Assembly: GCA_019239835.1 (NCBI GenBank)
Contig: JAFAZJ010000313.1
Coordinates: 1-39,331 of the forward strand
Reading direction: 5' to 3'
From: Alphaproteobacteria bacterium
GTDB taxonomy: Bacteria; Pseudomonadota; Alphaproteobacteria; Reyranellales; Reyranellaceae
DNA: 39,331 bases
Part shown: piece by piece, positions 9,417 to 18,231 of the stretch
Numbering within the stretch: the first letter of the stretch is position 1
How the letters are laid out: the number at the start of each line of letters is the position of its first letter
Made by a program: the position numbers and the translations under genes
Notes under the pieces: generated by a model
What the model was told of the DNA's origin: nothing
Databases searched by the model: none
The model's input: only the letters and a program-made list of their open reading frames with translations

Positions 9417-10074
9417 GGTGCTGCAGCTGATCCTCAGCGCGACGCTCGACACCTTGATCATGGTCGGCGTCTCGGCCGGGCTCGGCACGTTGCTGGGACT
9501 GCCGCTGGGCGTCTTCCTCGCCACCAGCCGCGCGGGCGAGCTGTTCGCGGCACCGTGGGCCAACAGCGTGCTGGGCCTGATCGTCAACGCCACGCGCTCG
9601 ACGCCGTTCATCATCCTGGTGGTGGCGATCATCCCCTTCACTCGCCTTCTCGCCGGCACCTCGATCGGCACCAGCGCGGCGATCGTGCCGCTGACCGTCG
9701 CCGCCACACCCTTCATCGCGCGCCTGGTCGAGGCGGCGATCCGCGAGGTCGAGCACGGCCTGATCGAGGCGGCGCGCGCGATGGGTGCAAGCCCGCTGCA
9801 GATTGTGCTCAAGGTGCTGCTGCCCGAAGCGCTGCCGGCGATCGCGCTGGCGCTGACCTTGGCGACCGTCAGCCTGATCGGCTACTCGGCGATGGTCGGC
9901 GCCGTGGGCGGCGGCGGCCTGGGCGATCTCGGCATCCGCTACGGCTATCAGCGCTTCATGCCCGACGTGATGCTGGCGGTTGTCGTTGTCCTGATCGTGA
10001 TCGTGCAGGCTGTGCAGAGCCTGGGCGATCGCCTCGCGCGCCGACTGGACAAACGCAAGCGACATCAAGCATGA
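9406..10074 (+). CDS. metI: Methionine ABC transporter permease
   Basis: Overlaps metN by 11 bp; 222-aa multi-TM protein with [26 protein letters not shown] permease loop. Confidence 0.92.
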   Translation: MSPEVLQLILSATLDTLIMVGVSAGLGTLLGLPLGVFLATSRAGELFAAPWANSVLGLIVNATRSTPFIILVVAIIPFTRLLAGTSIGTSAAIVPLTVAATPFIARLVEAAIREVEHGLIEAARAMGASPLQIVLKVLLPEALPAIALALTLATVSLIGYSAMVGAVGGGGLGDLGIRYGYQRFMPDVMLAVVVVLIVIVQAVQSLGDRLARRLDKRKRHQA

Positions 10075-10100
10075 CTGTTTTCCCAACGAGGAGCGACCTT

Positions 10101-10889
10101 ATGTCCCCGCGCCGTCTGTTCATCGCCACCCTTGCCGCGTCGCTTCTCGCCGGCGCCGCGAGTGTGGCGGCCCAGACCACCATCAAGGTCGGCGTCACGG
10201 CCGGCCCGCCGGCCCAGATCATGGAGGCGGTGAAGGCCGTCGCCGCCAAGAAGGGCCTGACGATCCAGATCGTCGAGTTCACCGATTTCGTCATCCCCAA
10301 CACCGCGCTCGATGCCGGCGAGATCCAGGCCAACGCATTCCAGCATCAGCCCTACCTCGACAACCAGAAGGCCGATCGCAAGTTCAAGATCGAGTCGGTG
10401 GGGCAGACCTATACCGTGCCGCTCGGCATCTACTCGAAGAAGCACAAGACGTGGGCCGATGTGCCGTCGGGTGCCTCGATCGCCATCCCCAACGATCCGA
10501 CCAATGGCGGCCGCGCGCTGCTGCTGCTGCAGGCCAAGGGCGTGATCAAGCTCAAGCCCAACGTCGGGCTGAAGCCGACGCCGCTCGACATCGTCGACAA
10601 CCCGAAGAAGTTCAAGATCATCGAGATCGACGCGGCGCAAACCTCGCGCTCGCTCGACGATGTCGCGGCGGCGGCGATCAACACCAACTACGCCGTGCAG
10701 GCCGGCCTCGATCCGGCCAAGGACGCGATCCTGCAGGAAGACCCCAAGGGGCCGTACGTGAACATCATCGCCGTGCGCACGGTCGACAAGGACAAGCCCT
10801 GGGTGAAGACCCTGGTCGAGAGCTACCGCTCGCCCGAGGTCAAGGCCTTCATGGCGGACAAGTTCAAGAGTTTCCTGACGTCGTGGTGA
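10101..10889 (+). CDS. metQ: Methionine ABC transporter substrate-binding protein (MetQ/NlpA family), 262 aa
   Basis: Signal peptide; IKVGVTAGPPAQIMEAVK, DFVIPNTALDAGEIQANAFQHQPYLD, INTNYAVQAGLDPAKDAI are typical of MetQ. Confidence 0.92.
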   Translation: MSPRRLFIATLAASLLAGAASVAAQTTIKVGVTAGPPAQIMEAVKAVAAKKGLTIQIVEFTDFVIPNTALDAGEIQANAFQHQPYLDNQKADRKFKIESVGQTYTVPLGIYSKKHKTWADVPSGASIAIPNDPTNGGRALLLLQAKGVIKLKPNVGLKPTPLDIVDNPKKFKIIEIDAAQTSRSLDDVAAAAINTNYAVQAGLDPAKDAILQEDPKGPYVNIIAVRTVDKDKPWVKTLVESYRSPEVKAFMADKFKSFLTSW

Positions 10890-10898
10890 GTCACCAAT

Positions 10899-11051
10899 CC
10901 TTCTCCCCGCAAAGGCGGGGAGAAGGTGCCGAGCGACAGCGAGGCGGATGAGGGGCTTCCAGACCTCTCCTCCGCCTCTTCGCTTGTAGCGAGATCGCAA
11001 GCCCCTCATCCGCCCTTCGGGCACCTTCACCCCGCATGTGCGGAGAGAAGG
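10899..11051. repeat. Intergenic compound palindromic element
   Basis: Inner hairpin CCTTCTCCCCGC-aaag-GCGGGGAGAAGG (10899-10926); GGCGGATGAGGGGCTT pairs with AAGCCCCTCATCCGCC downstream; right end CACCTTCACCCCGCATGTGCGGAGAGAAGG mirrors the left end. Confidence 0.75.
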
Positions 11052-11087
11052 AACGACGGGTACGCTGCCGCGTTATGTGCCTCGGTC

Positions 11088-11372
11088 ATGGCACAGTCTG
11101 CCGTCATCCTGCTTGAGAATGCCCGCAAGGCACGCACGGAAGCGACGCGCGCGCGTCGGCTCGCTATGGCGGTCTCCGACGGTCAGGCGATGCGGACCTT
11201 GCACGCCTATGCCAATGAGCTGGAGCAGAGAGCCCGCGAGTATGAGCGCCTGGCCACCGACCTCGCCGCCACCGTCTCGCGCACGAAAAAGCTCACGCGC
11301 GAGATCGGCGAGGCGATGCAGCAGTTGCAACAAACCGTCGACGGCATCCGCAAGCCGCGGAAGACCGAATAA
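11088..11372 (+). CDS. Small putative coiled-coil protein, 94 aa
   Basis: MAQSAVILLENARKARTEATRARRLAMAVSDGQ..., charged helical composition. Confidence 0.6.
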   Translation: MAQSAVILLENARKARTEATRARRLAMAVSDGQAMRTLHAYANELEQRAREYERLATDLAATVSRTKKLTREIGEAMQQLQQTVDGIRKPRKTE

Positions 11373-11389
11373 GGTCCACCACTGAACGA

Positions 11390-11767
11390 TCAGGTCTTCA
11401 CGTCAACCGTCGCAGCGGTCGCGCAGGGTGGGATCGGCGGGATTTCCGATTCGGCCCGATGGATCTCGGGGATCGCCTTGGTCAGATGGTAGGTGACGCG
11501 CGAGCGAGAGGGGCCGGTGCCATCGATAATAAACGTGGCGGTGTGGAGCCCAACGTCGGGGCCGGCGAAGAAGTGAACTACGCCGCGGCGGTGCGGATGA
11601 TCAAAGATTGGTCGACCCGCACCACGTGCCAGGCATTGCGTCAGCGCCTCGTAGCCCATCGGAAAGGTCCTGCTGAAGGCGGCCGGCCAGTAGTAGTCGT
11701 CACCCGACGGCGCGCAGGACGACACCGAGACGACAAGCGCCGCGAGGATACGACGGCGTGCGCGCAT
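11390..11767 (-). CDS. Putative lipoprotein, 125 aa
   Basis: MRARRRILAALVVSVSSCAPSGDDYYW signal/lipobox; follows the next gene on the same strand closely. Confidence 0.6.
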   Translation of the reverse strand: MRARRRILAALVVSVSSCAPSGDDYYWPAAFSRTFPMGYEALTQCLARGAGRPIFDHPHRRGVVHFFAGPDVGLHTATFIIDGTGPSRSRVTYHLTKAIPEIHRAESEIPPIPPCATAATVDVKT

Positions 11768-11772
11768 GTCAG

Positions 11773-12768
11773 TCAGCGCACGAAGGTATTGCGCACCCGG
11801 CGCGAGCGCAGGAAGTAGACCACGCCGCCGATCGAGATCGCGATCGGGATGGCGATCAGCGGGCCCAGCTCGATGGTGTCGCCGTCGATGGCGGTAAGGC
11901 TGAGCCCGTCGGCGAAGATCGGCAGCAGGGCCATCGGCACCAGCCACAGGCAATAGGCCCAGCGTGTGTAATGCGATCGCCGCACGAAGAGCAGCAGCAC
12001 GACAAACGTCGCAATGCCCAGCCCCAGCAGCAGCGGGGGCAGGACGATGAGTCCGCCCTGCACGATCATGGACTCGTCGGAGAACAGCAGGTCGAGCAGC
12101 CGGATGCCTGATGTCACGCCGTAGCCCATCAGGCCGAGCGCCGACAGAATCAGCCAGGCGAGCCAGGCGGCCAGCCAGCCACCGACTCCTTTCGGCTCCT
12201 CGCCCGGCGCGCGCGGCACCGGTTTCGCCATCGGCGGCGCCGGTGTCGCGACGCGTACGAGTGCAGGCGCGGGCACCGGTGGCGGCGTGGATACGACAGG
12301 TGGCGGTGGCGGCGGCGGCGGCGCAGCATGCGGCGGCGGCGTCGGCGCCGGCGGTGGATCGTCCGCCAGGCCGACCCATGACTCCTCGGGCGCGGCGCGC
12401 TGGTCCACTACCTGGGAGACCTCCGGCGACGGCGGATAGGTCGAGGGCAAGGCGCCGCGATTCGCCGCGTAGGCGACGGCGCGCAGCACCGGCACCATGA
12501 TCGCCTTGCGGATGCCGATGTCGGCGTCGACGCGCTGGGCGTGACGGTCGATCTCGAGCGCGGCCTGGTCGCGCCGCGCCGCCGCGATGGCCTGCACCGC
12601 GCCGTGATCGAAGGCGATGCCCAACAGCCGGAGCTGGCGGTTGTGGCCGGGCATCGCGTCGGCGAGCAGCGCCAGCACTTTGCGACGATCGTCGAAGGCG
12701 CCTTCGCCCAGGCGCTGGCGGATGGCCGCCAGCGTCTTGGCCAGCGTGTCGTGGATGTCTTCGGACAT
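11773..12768 (-). CDS. Membrane protein with soluble N-terminal domain, Pro-rich linker and about 4 C-terminal TM helices, 331 aa
   Basis: MSEDIHDTLAKTLAAIRQRLGEG..., linker PPPAPTPPPHAAPPPPPPPPVV, hydrophobic helices to the C-terminus. Confidence 0.7.
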   Translation of the reverse strand: MSEDIHDTLAKTLAAIRQRLGEGAFDDRRKVLALLADAMPGHNRQLRLLGIAFDHGAVQAIAAARRDQAALEIDRHAQRVDADIGIRKAIMVPVLRAVAYAANRGALPSTYPPSPEVSQVVDQRAAPEESWVGLADDPPPAPTPPPHAAPPPPPPPPVVSTPPPVPAPALVRVATPAPPMAKPVPRAPGEEPKGVGGWLAAWLAWLILSALGLMGYGVTSGIRLLDLLFSDESMIVQGGLIVLPPLLLGLGIATFVVLLLFVRRSHYTRWAYCLWLVPMALLPIFADGLSLTAIDGDTIELGPLIAIPIAISIGGVVYFLRSRRVRNTFVR

Positions 12769-12773
12769 GCGAA

Positions 12774-12800
12774 CGCAGCCTACCGCGCAGGCAGGCTGCG
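12774..12800 (-). terminator. Candidate hairpin between the 12824-13090 and 11773-12768 genes
   Basis: CGCAGCCT (12774-12781) / AGGCTGCG (12793-12800); no T tract. Confidence 0.3.
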
Positions 12801-12823
12801 ACAAAGTCCAGGACTCTTAGACG

Positions 12824-13090
12824 TCAGCGCAGCGGAATGGTCGCGCCGAAATACAGGCTGCCTCGGTTGGACGGATAGACCGGCTGCGGCGCGACATAGA
12901 CCGGCTGGGGCACGACGTAGACCGGTTGTGCGGGCACGACGTAGACCGGCTGCGCCGGCACGACGTAGACCGGTCGCCACTTCTTGCCGCGTCCGCCCTC
13001 GCCGCCTTCGCCGCCTTCGGCGGTCGTGGCCAGCGTCGCCGCCGCTCCGATCACGCCTATCAGCAGACTGGCCTTCCTGGCGATCGACAT
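12824..13090 (-). CDS. Small exported repeat protein (PVYVVPAQ repeats), 88 aa
   Basis: MSIARKASLLIGVIGAAATLATTAEGGEGGEGGRGKKWRPVYVVPAQPVYVVPAQPVYVVPQPVYVAPQPVYPSNRGS. Confidence 0.65.
   Translation of the reverse strand: MSIARKASLLIGVIGAAATLATTAEGGEGGEGGRGKKWRPVYVVPAQPVYVVPAQPVYVVPQPVYVAPQPVYPSNRGSLYFGATIPLR
12885..12972. repeat. Tandem repeat, about 24 bp unit (gacgtagaccggctgcgccggcac)
   Basis: Two 24-bp units plus shorter, diverged 21-bp units, all in frame. Confidence 0.75.
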
Positions 13091-13207
13091 GACGCGAAGC
13101 CTCCCTGTTTGACTCTCACAGCAAGCTGGGCGGCAAATACGGCCAAAGTGTGCTCGTGACCAGGGACCGTTCTGTGGCCACATTTCACCCCAGATGATGC
13201 CGGCCGC

Positions 13208-14584
13208 ATGACCGATCTGCCCTTCGCCAGCGCCCTGCCCGACATCGTCTTCCCCGCCGCCGTCTCGGGACGCGGCATGGCCAGCCTCTCCTTCCTGTTC
13301 CAGCTCGAGCAGAGTCAATGGTGGTCGCAAGACCGCCTGCGCCAGGGCCAGGAGACGCAGTTGCGCCAGCTGCTCGCGCATGCCGACGCGCAGGTGCCGT
13401 TCTGGCGCGGCAAGCTCCGCGCGTTGATCGACGCGGCGGACAGCGCGGCGTTCTGGACGCGCTGGCATGCGCAGCCGCTCCTCACTCGCCGGCAGATCCA
13501 GGACGCCGGCGATAAGCTGATCAGCGCGGCCATGCCCGAGGGCCACGGCGATCTCGCCGAGATCTTCACATCAGGGTCGACCGGCAAGCCGATCCGCGCC
13601 GTGCGCTCGGAAATGTGGGAGGTGCTGTGGAGCGCCTTCACCGTGCGCGAGCATCTCTGGCATCGCCGCGATCTCGGCGCCAAGCTCGCTGCCATCCGCA
13701 CCTCGACCAAGGGCAAGGCGCTGTGGCCCGACGGCGAGCGGCTGGAGCATTGGGGTTTCTCGACCGGCGACATCTTCAAGACCGGTCCGTGCGTGAGCCT
13801 CAACATCACCACGCCGATCGAGCGACAGCTCGAATGGCTCGAGCGCGAGGCGCCCGACTACCTGCTGACACATCCGACGATGCTCGATCGCCTGCTGCGT
13901 GCGGGCGGCGACTTCCGGCCCAAGCGCCTGAAGCAAGTGCTGACCATCTCCGAGATCCTGGCGCCCGGCCTGCGCGCGCTCTGTCGCGAGCGTTGGGGCG
14001 TGACGGTGATCGACACCTACTCGACACGCGAATGCGGCTATCTCGCCTTCCAGTGTCCCGAGCACGAGCACTATCACCTGCAGGCCGAGAGCGCGCTGGT
14101 CGAGATCCTCGATGAATCAGGTGCACCGACCAGGCCCGGCGCCATTGGCCGCGTCGTCGTCACGCCGTTGCACAACCTCGCCATGCCGCTGTTGCGCTAC
14201 GACATCGGCGACTACGCCGAGACCGGCAATGGACCCTGCCCCTGTGGCCGCGGGCTACCGGTCATCAAGAGCATCCTCGGCCGGCGGCAGAACCTGTTGC
14301 GCTTGCCCGACGGCAGCGAGCGTTGGCCGCTTCTGTCGTCCGGCGACATCGGCGGGCTGCTCGCGCTTGCGCCGATCCGTCATTACCAGGTGGCGCAGGT
14401 CGCAACCGATCGCATCGAGCTGCGCTTGCAGACCGCGCGGGCGCTGGCCGACATCGAGGTGACGCAGGTGCTGGGGTGGGCGCGCAAGAAGTTCGGCGCC
14501 GAGTTCCACATCGACCTCGCCTTCCCGCCCAAGCTCGAACGCAGCGCGGCGGGCAAGTTCGAGGATTTCGTCTCTCTGCTGTGA
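13208..14584 (+). CDS. Phenylacetate-CoA ligase/CapK-like adenylate-forming enzyme, 458 aa
   Basis: TSGSTGKPI P-loop, YSTRECGYLAFQCP, LLRYDIGDYAE, GPCPCGRGLPVI. Confidence 0.85.
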   Translation: MTDLPFASALPDIVFPAAVSGRGMASLSFLFQLEQSQWWSQDRLRQGQETQLRQLLAHADAQVPFWRGKLRALIDAADSAAFWTRWHAQPLLTRRQIQDAGDKLISAAMPEGHGDLAEIFTSGSTGKPIRAVRSEMWEVLWSAFTVREHLWHRRDLGAKLAAIRTSTKGKALWPDGERLEHWGFSTGDIFKTGPCVSLNITTPIERQLEWLEREAPDYLLTHPTMLDRLLRAGGDFRPKRLKQVLTISEILAPGLRALCRERWGVTVIDTYSTRECGYLAFQCPEHEHYHLQAESALVEILDESGAPTRPGAIGRVVVTPLHNLAMPLLRYDIGDYAETGNGPCPCGRGLPVIKSILGRRQNLLRLPDGSERWPLLSSGDIGGLLALAPIRHYQVAQVATDRIELRLQTARALADIEVTQVLGWARKKFGAEFHIDLAFPPKLERSAAGKFEDFVSLL

Positions 14585-14586
14585 GC

Positions 14587-15075
14587 TCAGCTGCCCATCA
14601 TCGATGCCGCGACGGTGGCGATGGTCGTCACGCCGATCAGCGTAAGGCTGGCCACGACGACGCTGGCGGTGCCCATCGCCTGCAGCGCACGGCGCGCCAT
14701 CGGCATCTTGCCGGCGGGAACGGTGACGCTGAGCACCCGCAGGTACTCGGGAATCTGCCACAGCGCCTCGGTGCCGCGGCGGAAGGTGACGGTGTCGCCC
14801 GGCCGCAGGGTCCAGACGCGATGGTTGGCGTCGATCACGCCGCCCACGCCCTCGACCACGTGCACCACCTCGTCGGCCTCATAGCGGCGGCGGAAGCGGC
14901 CGGCGGAATAGTCACGCAGGCCGACTTCGGCGTCGCCGGTGCGCTCGAGGGCGGCGTGGCGCGCGATCGGTTCACCCGACAGCACGTCGCCCTCGGCGAT
15001 GCTCTCGACCCGGAAATCAGCAAAGGCCGGATCATGGAACTGCAATGGCAGTTGCCCAGTGCCCCGACGTTTCAT
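14587..15075 (-). CDS. Cupin-domain protein with C-terminal hydrophobic segment, 162 aa
   Basis: YEADEVVHVVEGVGGVIDANHRVWTLRPGDTVTFRRGTEALWQIPEYLRVLSVT (cupin); tail ASVVVASLTLIGVTTIATVAASMMGS. Confidence 0.75.
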   Translation of the reverse strand: MKRRGTGQLPLQFHDPAFADFRVESIAEGDVLSGEPIARHAALERTGDAEVGLRDYSAGRFRRRYEADEVVHVVEGVGGVIDANHRVWTLRPGDTVTFRRGTEALWQIPEYLRVLSVTVPAGKMPMARRALQAMGTASVVVASLTLIGVTTIATVAASMMGS

Positions 15076-15289
15076 AAATGGCCCCACCCCAAAATATGAC
15101 GCAATGTATGAGATTAATTCTGCAATATAACCGAATGAATGTAAACGATGATTTCGGTTCAGTTCGGACCATGCATTAACCGATGTGGTGGAAAATGAGG
15201 ATTCCTCTCGCGATTCTAGGCGCTTGACGACCGCCAGAAATATAGAGAACAAATAGCGAACATCGACCACTGAAGGAGAGGGCAGTCCG

Positions 15290-15631
15290 ATGGATCGCAC
15301 GGCGTTCATTGAGCGGTTCTGCATCGTCATCCTGGTCCAGGTGGTCAACAAGATGGGACGGCGCCTCTCGCCGAACCCGCAGATCGAGGCCGGGCGGGTC
15401 TACGAGGCGTTCAGGCTGGCGCGCGGCCAGGCCTCGCTGTCGCGCGAGGCCTTCATCGAGGCCGTGGCGCCCGAGCTGGCCGGGCTGTTCTGCGATTGGC
15501 AACGCGGCAAGCGCGTCGATCACCACGCAATGGCCGGCGCCGTGTTCGATGGCCTGCAGCGCGCCGGGGCCTCGATCACGCTCGCGCCGCAGCGCCAGGA
15601 CGGGCCGACCAGCATCAGGCGATCGGCCTGA
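15290..15631 (+). CDS. Hypothetical protein, 113 aa
   Basis: ATG with upstream AAGGAG; AT-rich intergenic region shared with the divergent cupin gene. Confidence 0.5.
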   Translation: MDRTAFIERFCIVILVQVVNKMGRRLSPNPQIEAGRVYEAFRLARGQASLSREAFIEAVAPELAGLFCDWQRGKRVDHHAMAGAVFDGLQRAGASITLAPQRQDGPTSIRRSA

Positions 15632-15713
15632 GCCCGGCCTTCCCACCCGCCTCCGCCCTGCTAGAATCGTCGCGCGATCGGCTGTGGGGACGGCCGCGGT
15701 TGGGGGACGGATC

Positions 15714-17570
15714 ATGACCAGCAGGGCGTGGGCGTGGGCGATTGCATGGGCGGCGCTGGCATGGGCGGCGCCGGCCGCCGCGCAGCAGGGTCGCGACGAG
15801 CAGTGGCGCTGGTGCACCGGCGGCACAGGCATCAGCAACGATCAGTCGATCAACGGCTGCACCTTGCGCATCCAGTCCGGCCAGGAGACGCCGCAGAACC
15901 TCGCCATCGCCTACGCCAATCGTGCCAACAACTACGTGCGCAAGCGCGACTACGATCGCGCCATCGCCGATTACGACCAGTCGCTGCGCATCTACCCCAA
16001 CTCGGCCCCGGCGCTGGCCGGGCGCGGCACGGCCTATGACCGCAAGGGCATGATCGACCGCGCCCTGCAGGATTACGACCAGGCGATCAAGCTCAACCCG
16101 TCCTATCAGCTGGCCTACTTCAACCGCGGCGTGGCGTGGAGCAAGAAGAAGGATTTCGACCGTGCGCTGCGCGACCTCGACCAGGCGATCAAGCTCAACC
16201 CGCAGGACGCCGACGCCTTCGTCGAGCGCGGCAATGCCTGGGCCGAGAAGATCCAGTACGACCGTGCCATCGAGGACTACGACCAGGCGATCAAGATCCG
16301 GCCCGACCATTTCCTCGCCATCTACAATCGCGGCCTGACCTTTGCCGACAAGAAGGACTACACGCGCGCCATCGCCGACTACGACCGCGCCATCCGCCTG
16401 CAGCCCTCCAACCCCAAACCCTATCTCGATCGCGGCAACGCCTGGACGAACAAGGGCGAGCCCGACCGCGCCATCCAGGACTACGACCAGGCGATCCGGC
16501 TCGACCCGCAATACCGCCTCGCCTTCCAGAATCGCGGCCGCGCCTGGGCTGACAAGCGCCTGTGGGACCGCGCCATCGAGGATTACGACGTTGCGATCCG
16601 CCTCGAGCCCGCCAACTCCCGCGCCTATCTCGACCGCGGCAATGCCTGGCTGGAGAAGGGCGACCAGGACCGCGCGCTCGCCGACTACGAGAAGGCGCTG
16701 CAGCTCGACCCGAAATACGCCCTGGCGCTGCACAACCGCGGCGTGGTCTGGGCCAAAAGGCGCCAGTACGATCGCGCCATCGAGGATTACGACGCGGCGA
16801 TGCGCCTGGACTCGACGGATGCGCGGCGCTTCATCGATCGCGGCAACGCCTGGACCGACAAGGGCGACCACGATCGCGCCATCGCCGATTACGACCGCGC
16901 GCTGCAGCTCAACCCCGACTACCAGCTGGCTTACTTCAATCGCGGCCTGGTCTACGCCCGCAAGCGCGACGACGAGCGCGCCATCATGGATTATTCCGCC
17001 GCGCTGAGACTCAATCCCGACGATGCGCTGGCCTTCTACAATCGCGGCCTGGCCTTCGCGCGCAAGAAGGACATCGAGCGCGCCATGGCCGACTACGACG
17101 CCGCGATCCGCATCAACCCCGCGCTGGCCGCCGCCTACTATAACCGCGCGCTGGCCCGCGAGGCGCGTGACGACTACGCCCACGCGATCGACGATTTCAA
17201 CGCCGCGATCCGCATCAACCCGAACAACGCCAGCTACTTCAACAGCCGCTGCTGGGCGCGCGCCATCGTCGGCCAGCTCGACGAGGCGCTCGCGGACTGC
17301 GATGAGTCGCTGCGCCAACGACCCAACAGCCACAACACGCTCGACAGCCGCGGGCTGGTCCATCTGAAAGCCGGCCGCTTCGACGCGGCGATCGCCGACT
17401 ACGACGCGGCGCTGCAGCTCGATCCAAACAAGTCGCTCTCGCTCTACGGCCGCGGCTTGGCGCGCCTGCGCAAGGGCGAGAAGGATGCGGGCGACGCCGA
17501 CATCGCCGCCGCCGTCGCGATGCGCGCCGATGTCGCCCAAGAGATGGCAAAATATGGAGTGAAGCCATGA
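15714..17570 (+). CDS. Exported TPR protein, 618 aa, about 16 TPR units
   Basis: Signal peptide; consecutive 34-aa units such as RGNAWTNKGEPDRAIQDYDQAIRLDP. Confidence 0.9.
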   Translation: MTSRAWAWAIAWAALAWAAPAAAQQGRDEQWRWCTGGTGISNDQSINGCTLRIQSGQETPQNLAIAYANRANNYVRKRDYDRAIADYDQSLRIYPNSAPALAGRGTAYDRKGMIDRALQDYDQAIKLNPSYQLAYFNRGVAWSKKKDFDRALRDLDQAIKLNPQDADAFVERGNAWAEKIQYDRAIEDYDQAIKIRPDHFLAIYNRGLTFADKKDYTRAIADYDRAIRLQPSNPKPYLDRGNAWTNKGEPDRAIQDYDQAIRLDPQYRLAFQNRGRAWADKRLWDRAIEDYDVAIRLEPANSRAYLDRGNAWLEKGDQDRALADYEKALQLDPKYALALHNRGVVWAKRRQYDRAIEDYDAAMRLDSTDARRFIDRGNAWTDKGDHDRAIADYDRALQLNPDYQLAYFNRGLVYARKRDDERAIMDYSAALRLNPDDALAFYNRGLAFARKKDIERAMADYDAAIRINPALAAAYYNRALAREARDDYAHAIDDFNAAIRINPNNASYFNSRCWARAIVGQLDEALADCDESLRQRPNSHNTLDSRGLVHLKAGRFDAAIADYDAALQLDPNKSLSLYGRGLARLRKGEKDAGDADIAAAVAMRADVAQEMAKYGVKP

Positions 17571-17890
17571 CGACCCGCGATCCTCTCGACCCCGAGCCCC
17601 TGCCGAACGGCAAGCTGAGCTACAGCCGCCACGCGCAGATGGTCATGCCCGACAACAGCCCCAACGTGCGTACGGTCGAATTCCGCCTGCCGCGCTTTTC
17701 CGATACGCCGACTGTGTCGGTGCAGATCATCGCCTCCGCGGGCGCCACGCTGATGGCTGCCTCCGCGCTGAAGATCAACGACAACGTCAGCGGTACCACG
17801 CAGATCTCGGTCTCGGCGCAGTCGATCGACAACGGTCCTGCCGCCGGGCTGTACTGGTGCAACATCGTGGTCATCGCCACGCCGATCTGA
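17567..17890 (+). CDS. 107-aa protein coupled to the TPR gene; possible H-type-lectin-like beta domain
   Basis: ATGA overlap with the TPR stop; RTVEFRLPRFSDTPTVSVQI...ALKINDNVSGTTQISVSAQS...GLYWCNIVVIAT resembles the H-type lectin pattern (by eye only). Confidence 0.6.
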   Translation: MTTRDPLDPEPLPNGKLSYSRHAQMVMPDNSPNVRTVEFRLPRFSDTPTVSVQIIASAGATLMAASALKINDNVSGTTQISVSAQSIDNGPAAGLYWCNIVVIATPI

Positions 17891-18042
17891 CTGGGGCATC
17901 GGGAGTTTTCCCCGTTGTCCTCTCACCTATCCACAGATCGGCCCGCAACCTTGCAGTCGATGTGAGCGTTGCGCCGCGCCCGAGGCAACGCCCTGCCCTG
18001 CGCGCCGTTGTCCGTGACGCCGTTCCCTCAACGGAGCCCGTC

Positions 18043-18231
18043 ATGCAGGACACGCGCAGCAAGCAGCCGCCCGCGGCGCACGAGGACAAGTACCGCAACG
18101 AGCCGCCGGTCGAGCAGCTGCCCAAGACGGGCGAGAAGCGCCAGAAAAAGCGCTCGCCCGACGACCTGACCGCCGGCCGGCGCGACGAGCGCCGCCACCG
18201 GCCCGGCAAGGAGTCGCAGGACGAGTCGTGA
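18043..18231 (+). CDS. Small hydrophilic protein, 62 aa
   Basis: MQDTRSKQPPAAHEDKYRNEPPVEQLPKTGEKRQKKRSPDDLTAGRRDERRHRPGKESQDES. Confidence 0.6.
   Translation: MQDTRSKQPPAAHEDKYRNEPPVEQLPKTGEKRQKKRSPDDLTAGRRDERRHRPGKESQDES

Noticed and set aside
7560-9812. 750-aa minus-strand ORF opposite the fasciclin and metNI genes
   Set aside because: Shadow ORF with biased composition; the plus-strand genes have unmistakable family motifs.
12824-13000. CRISPR-like array suggested by short regular repeats
   Set aside because: The 24-bp units are contiguous without unique spacers and are in frame within a small coding gene.
15615-17540. 641-aa minus-strand ORF opposite the TPR gene
   Set aside because: Its periodicity simply mirrors the TPR repeats.
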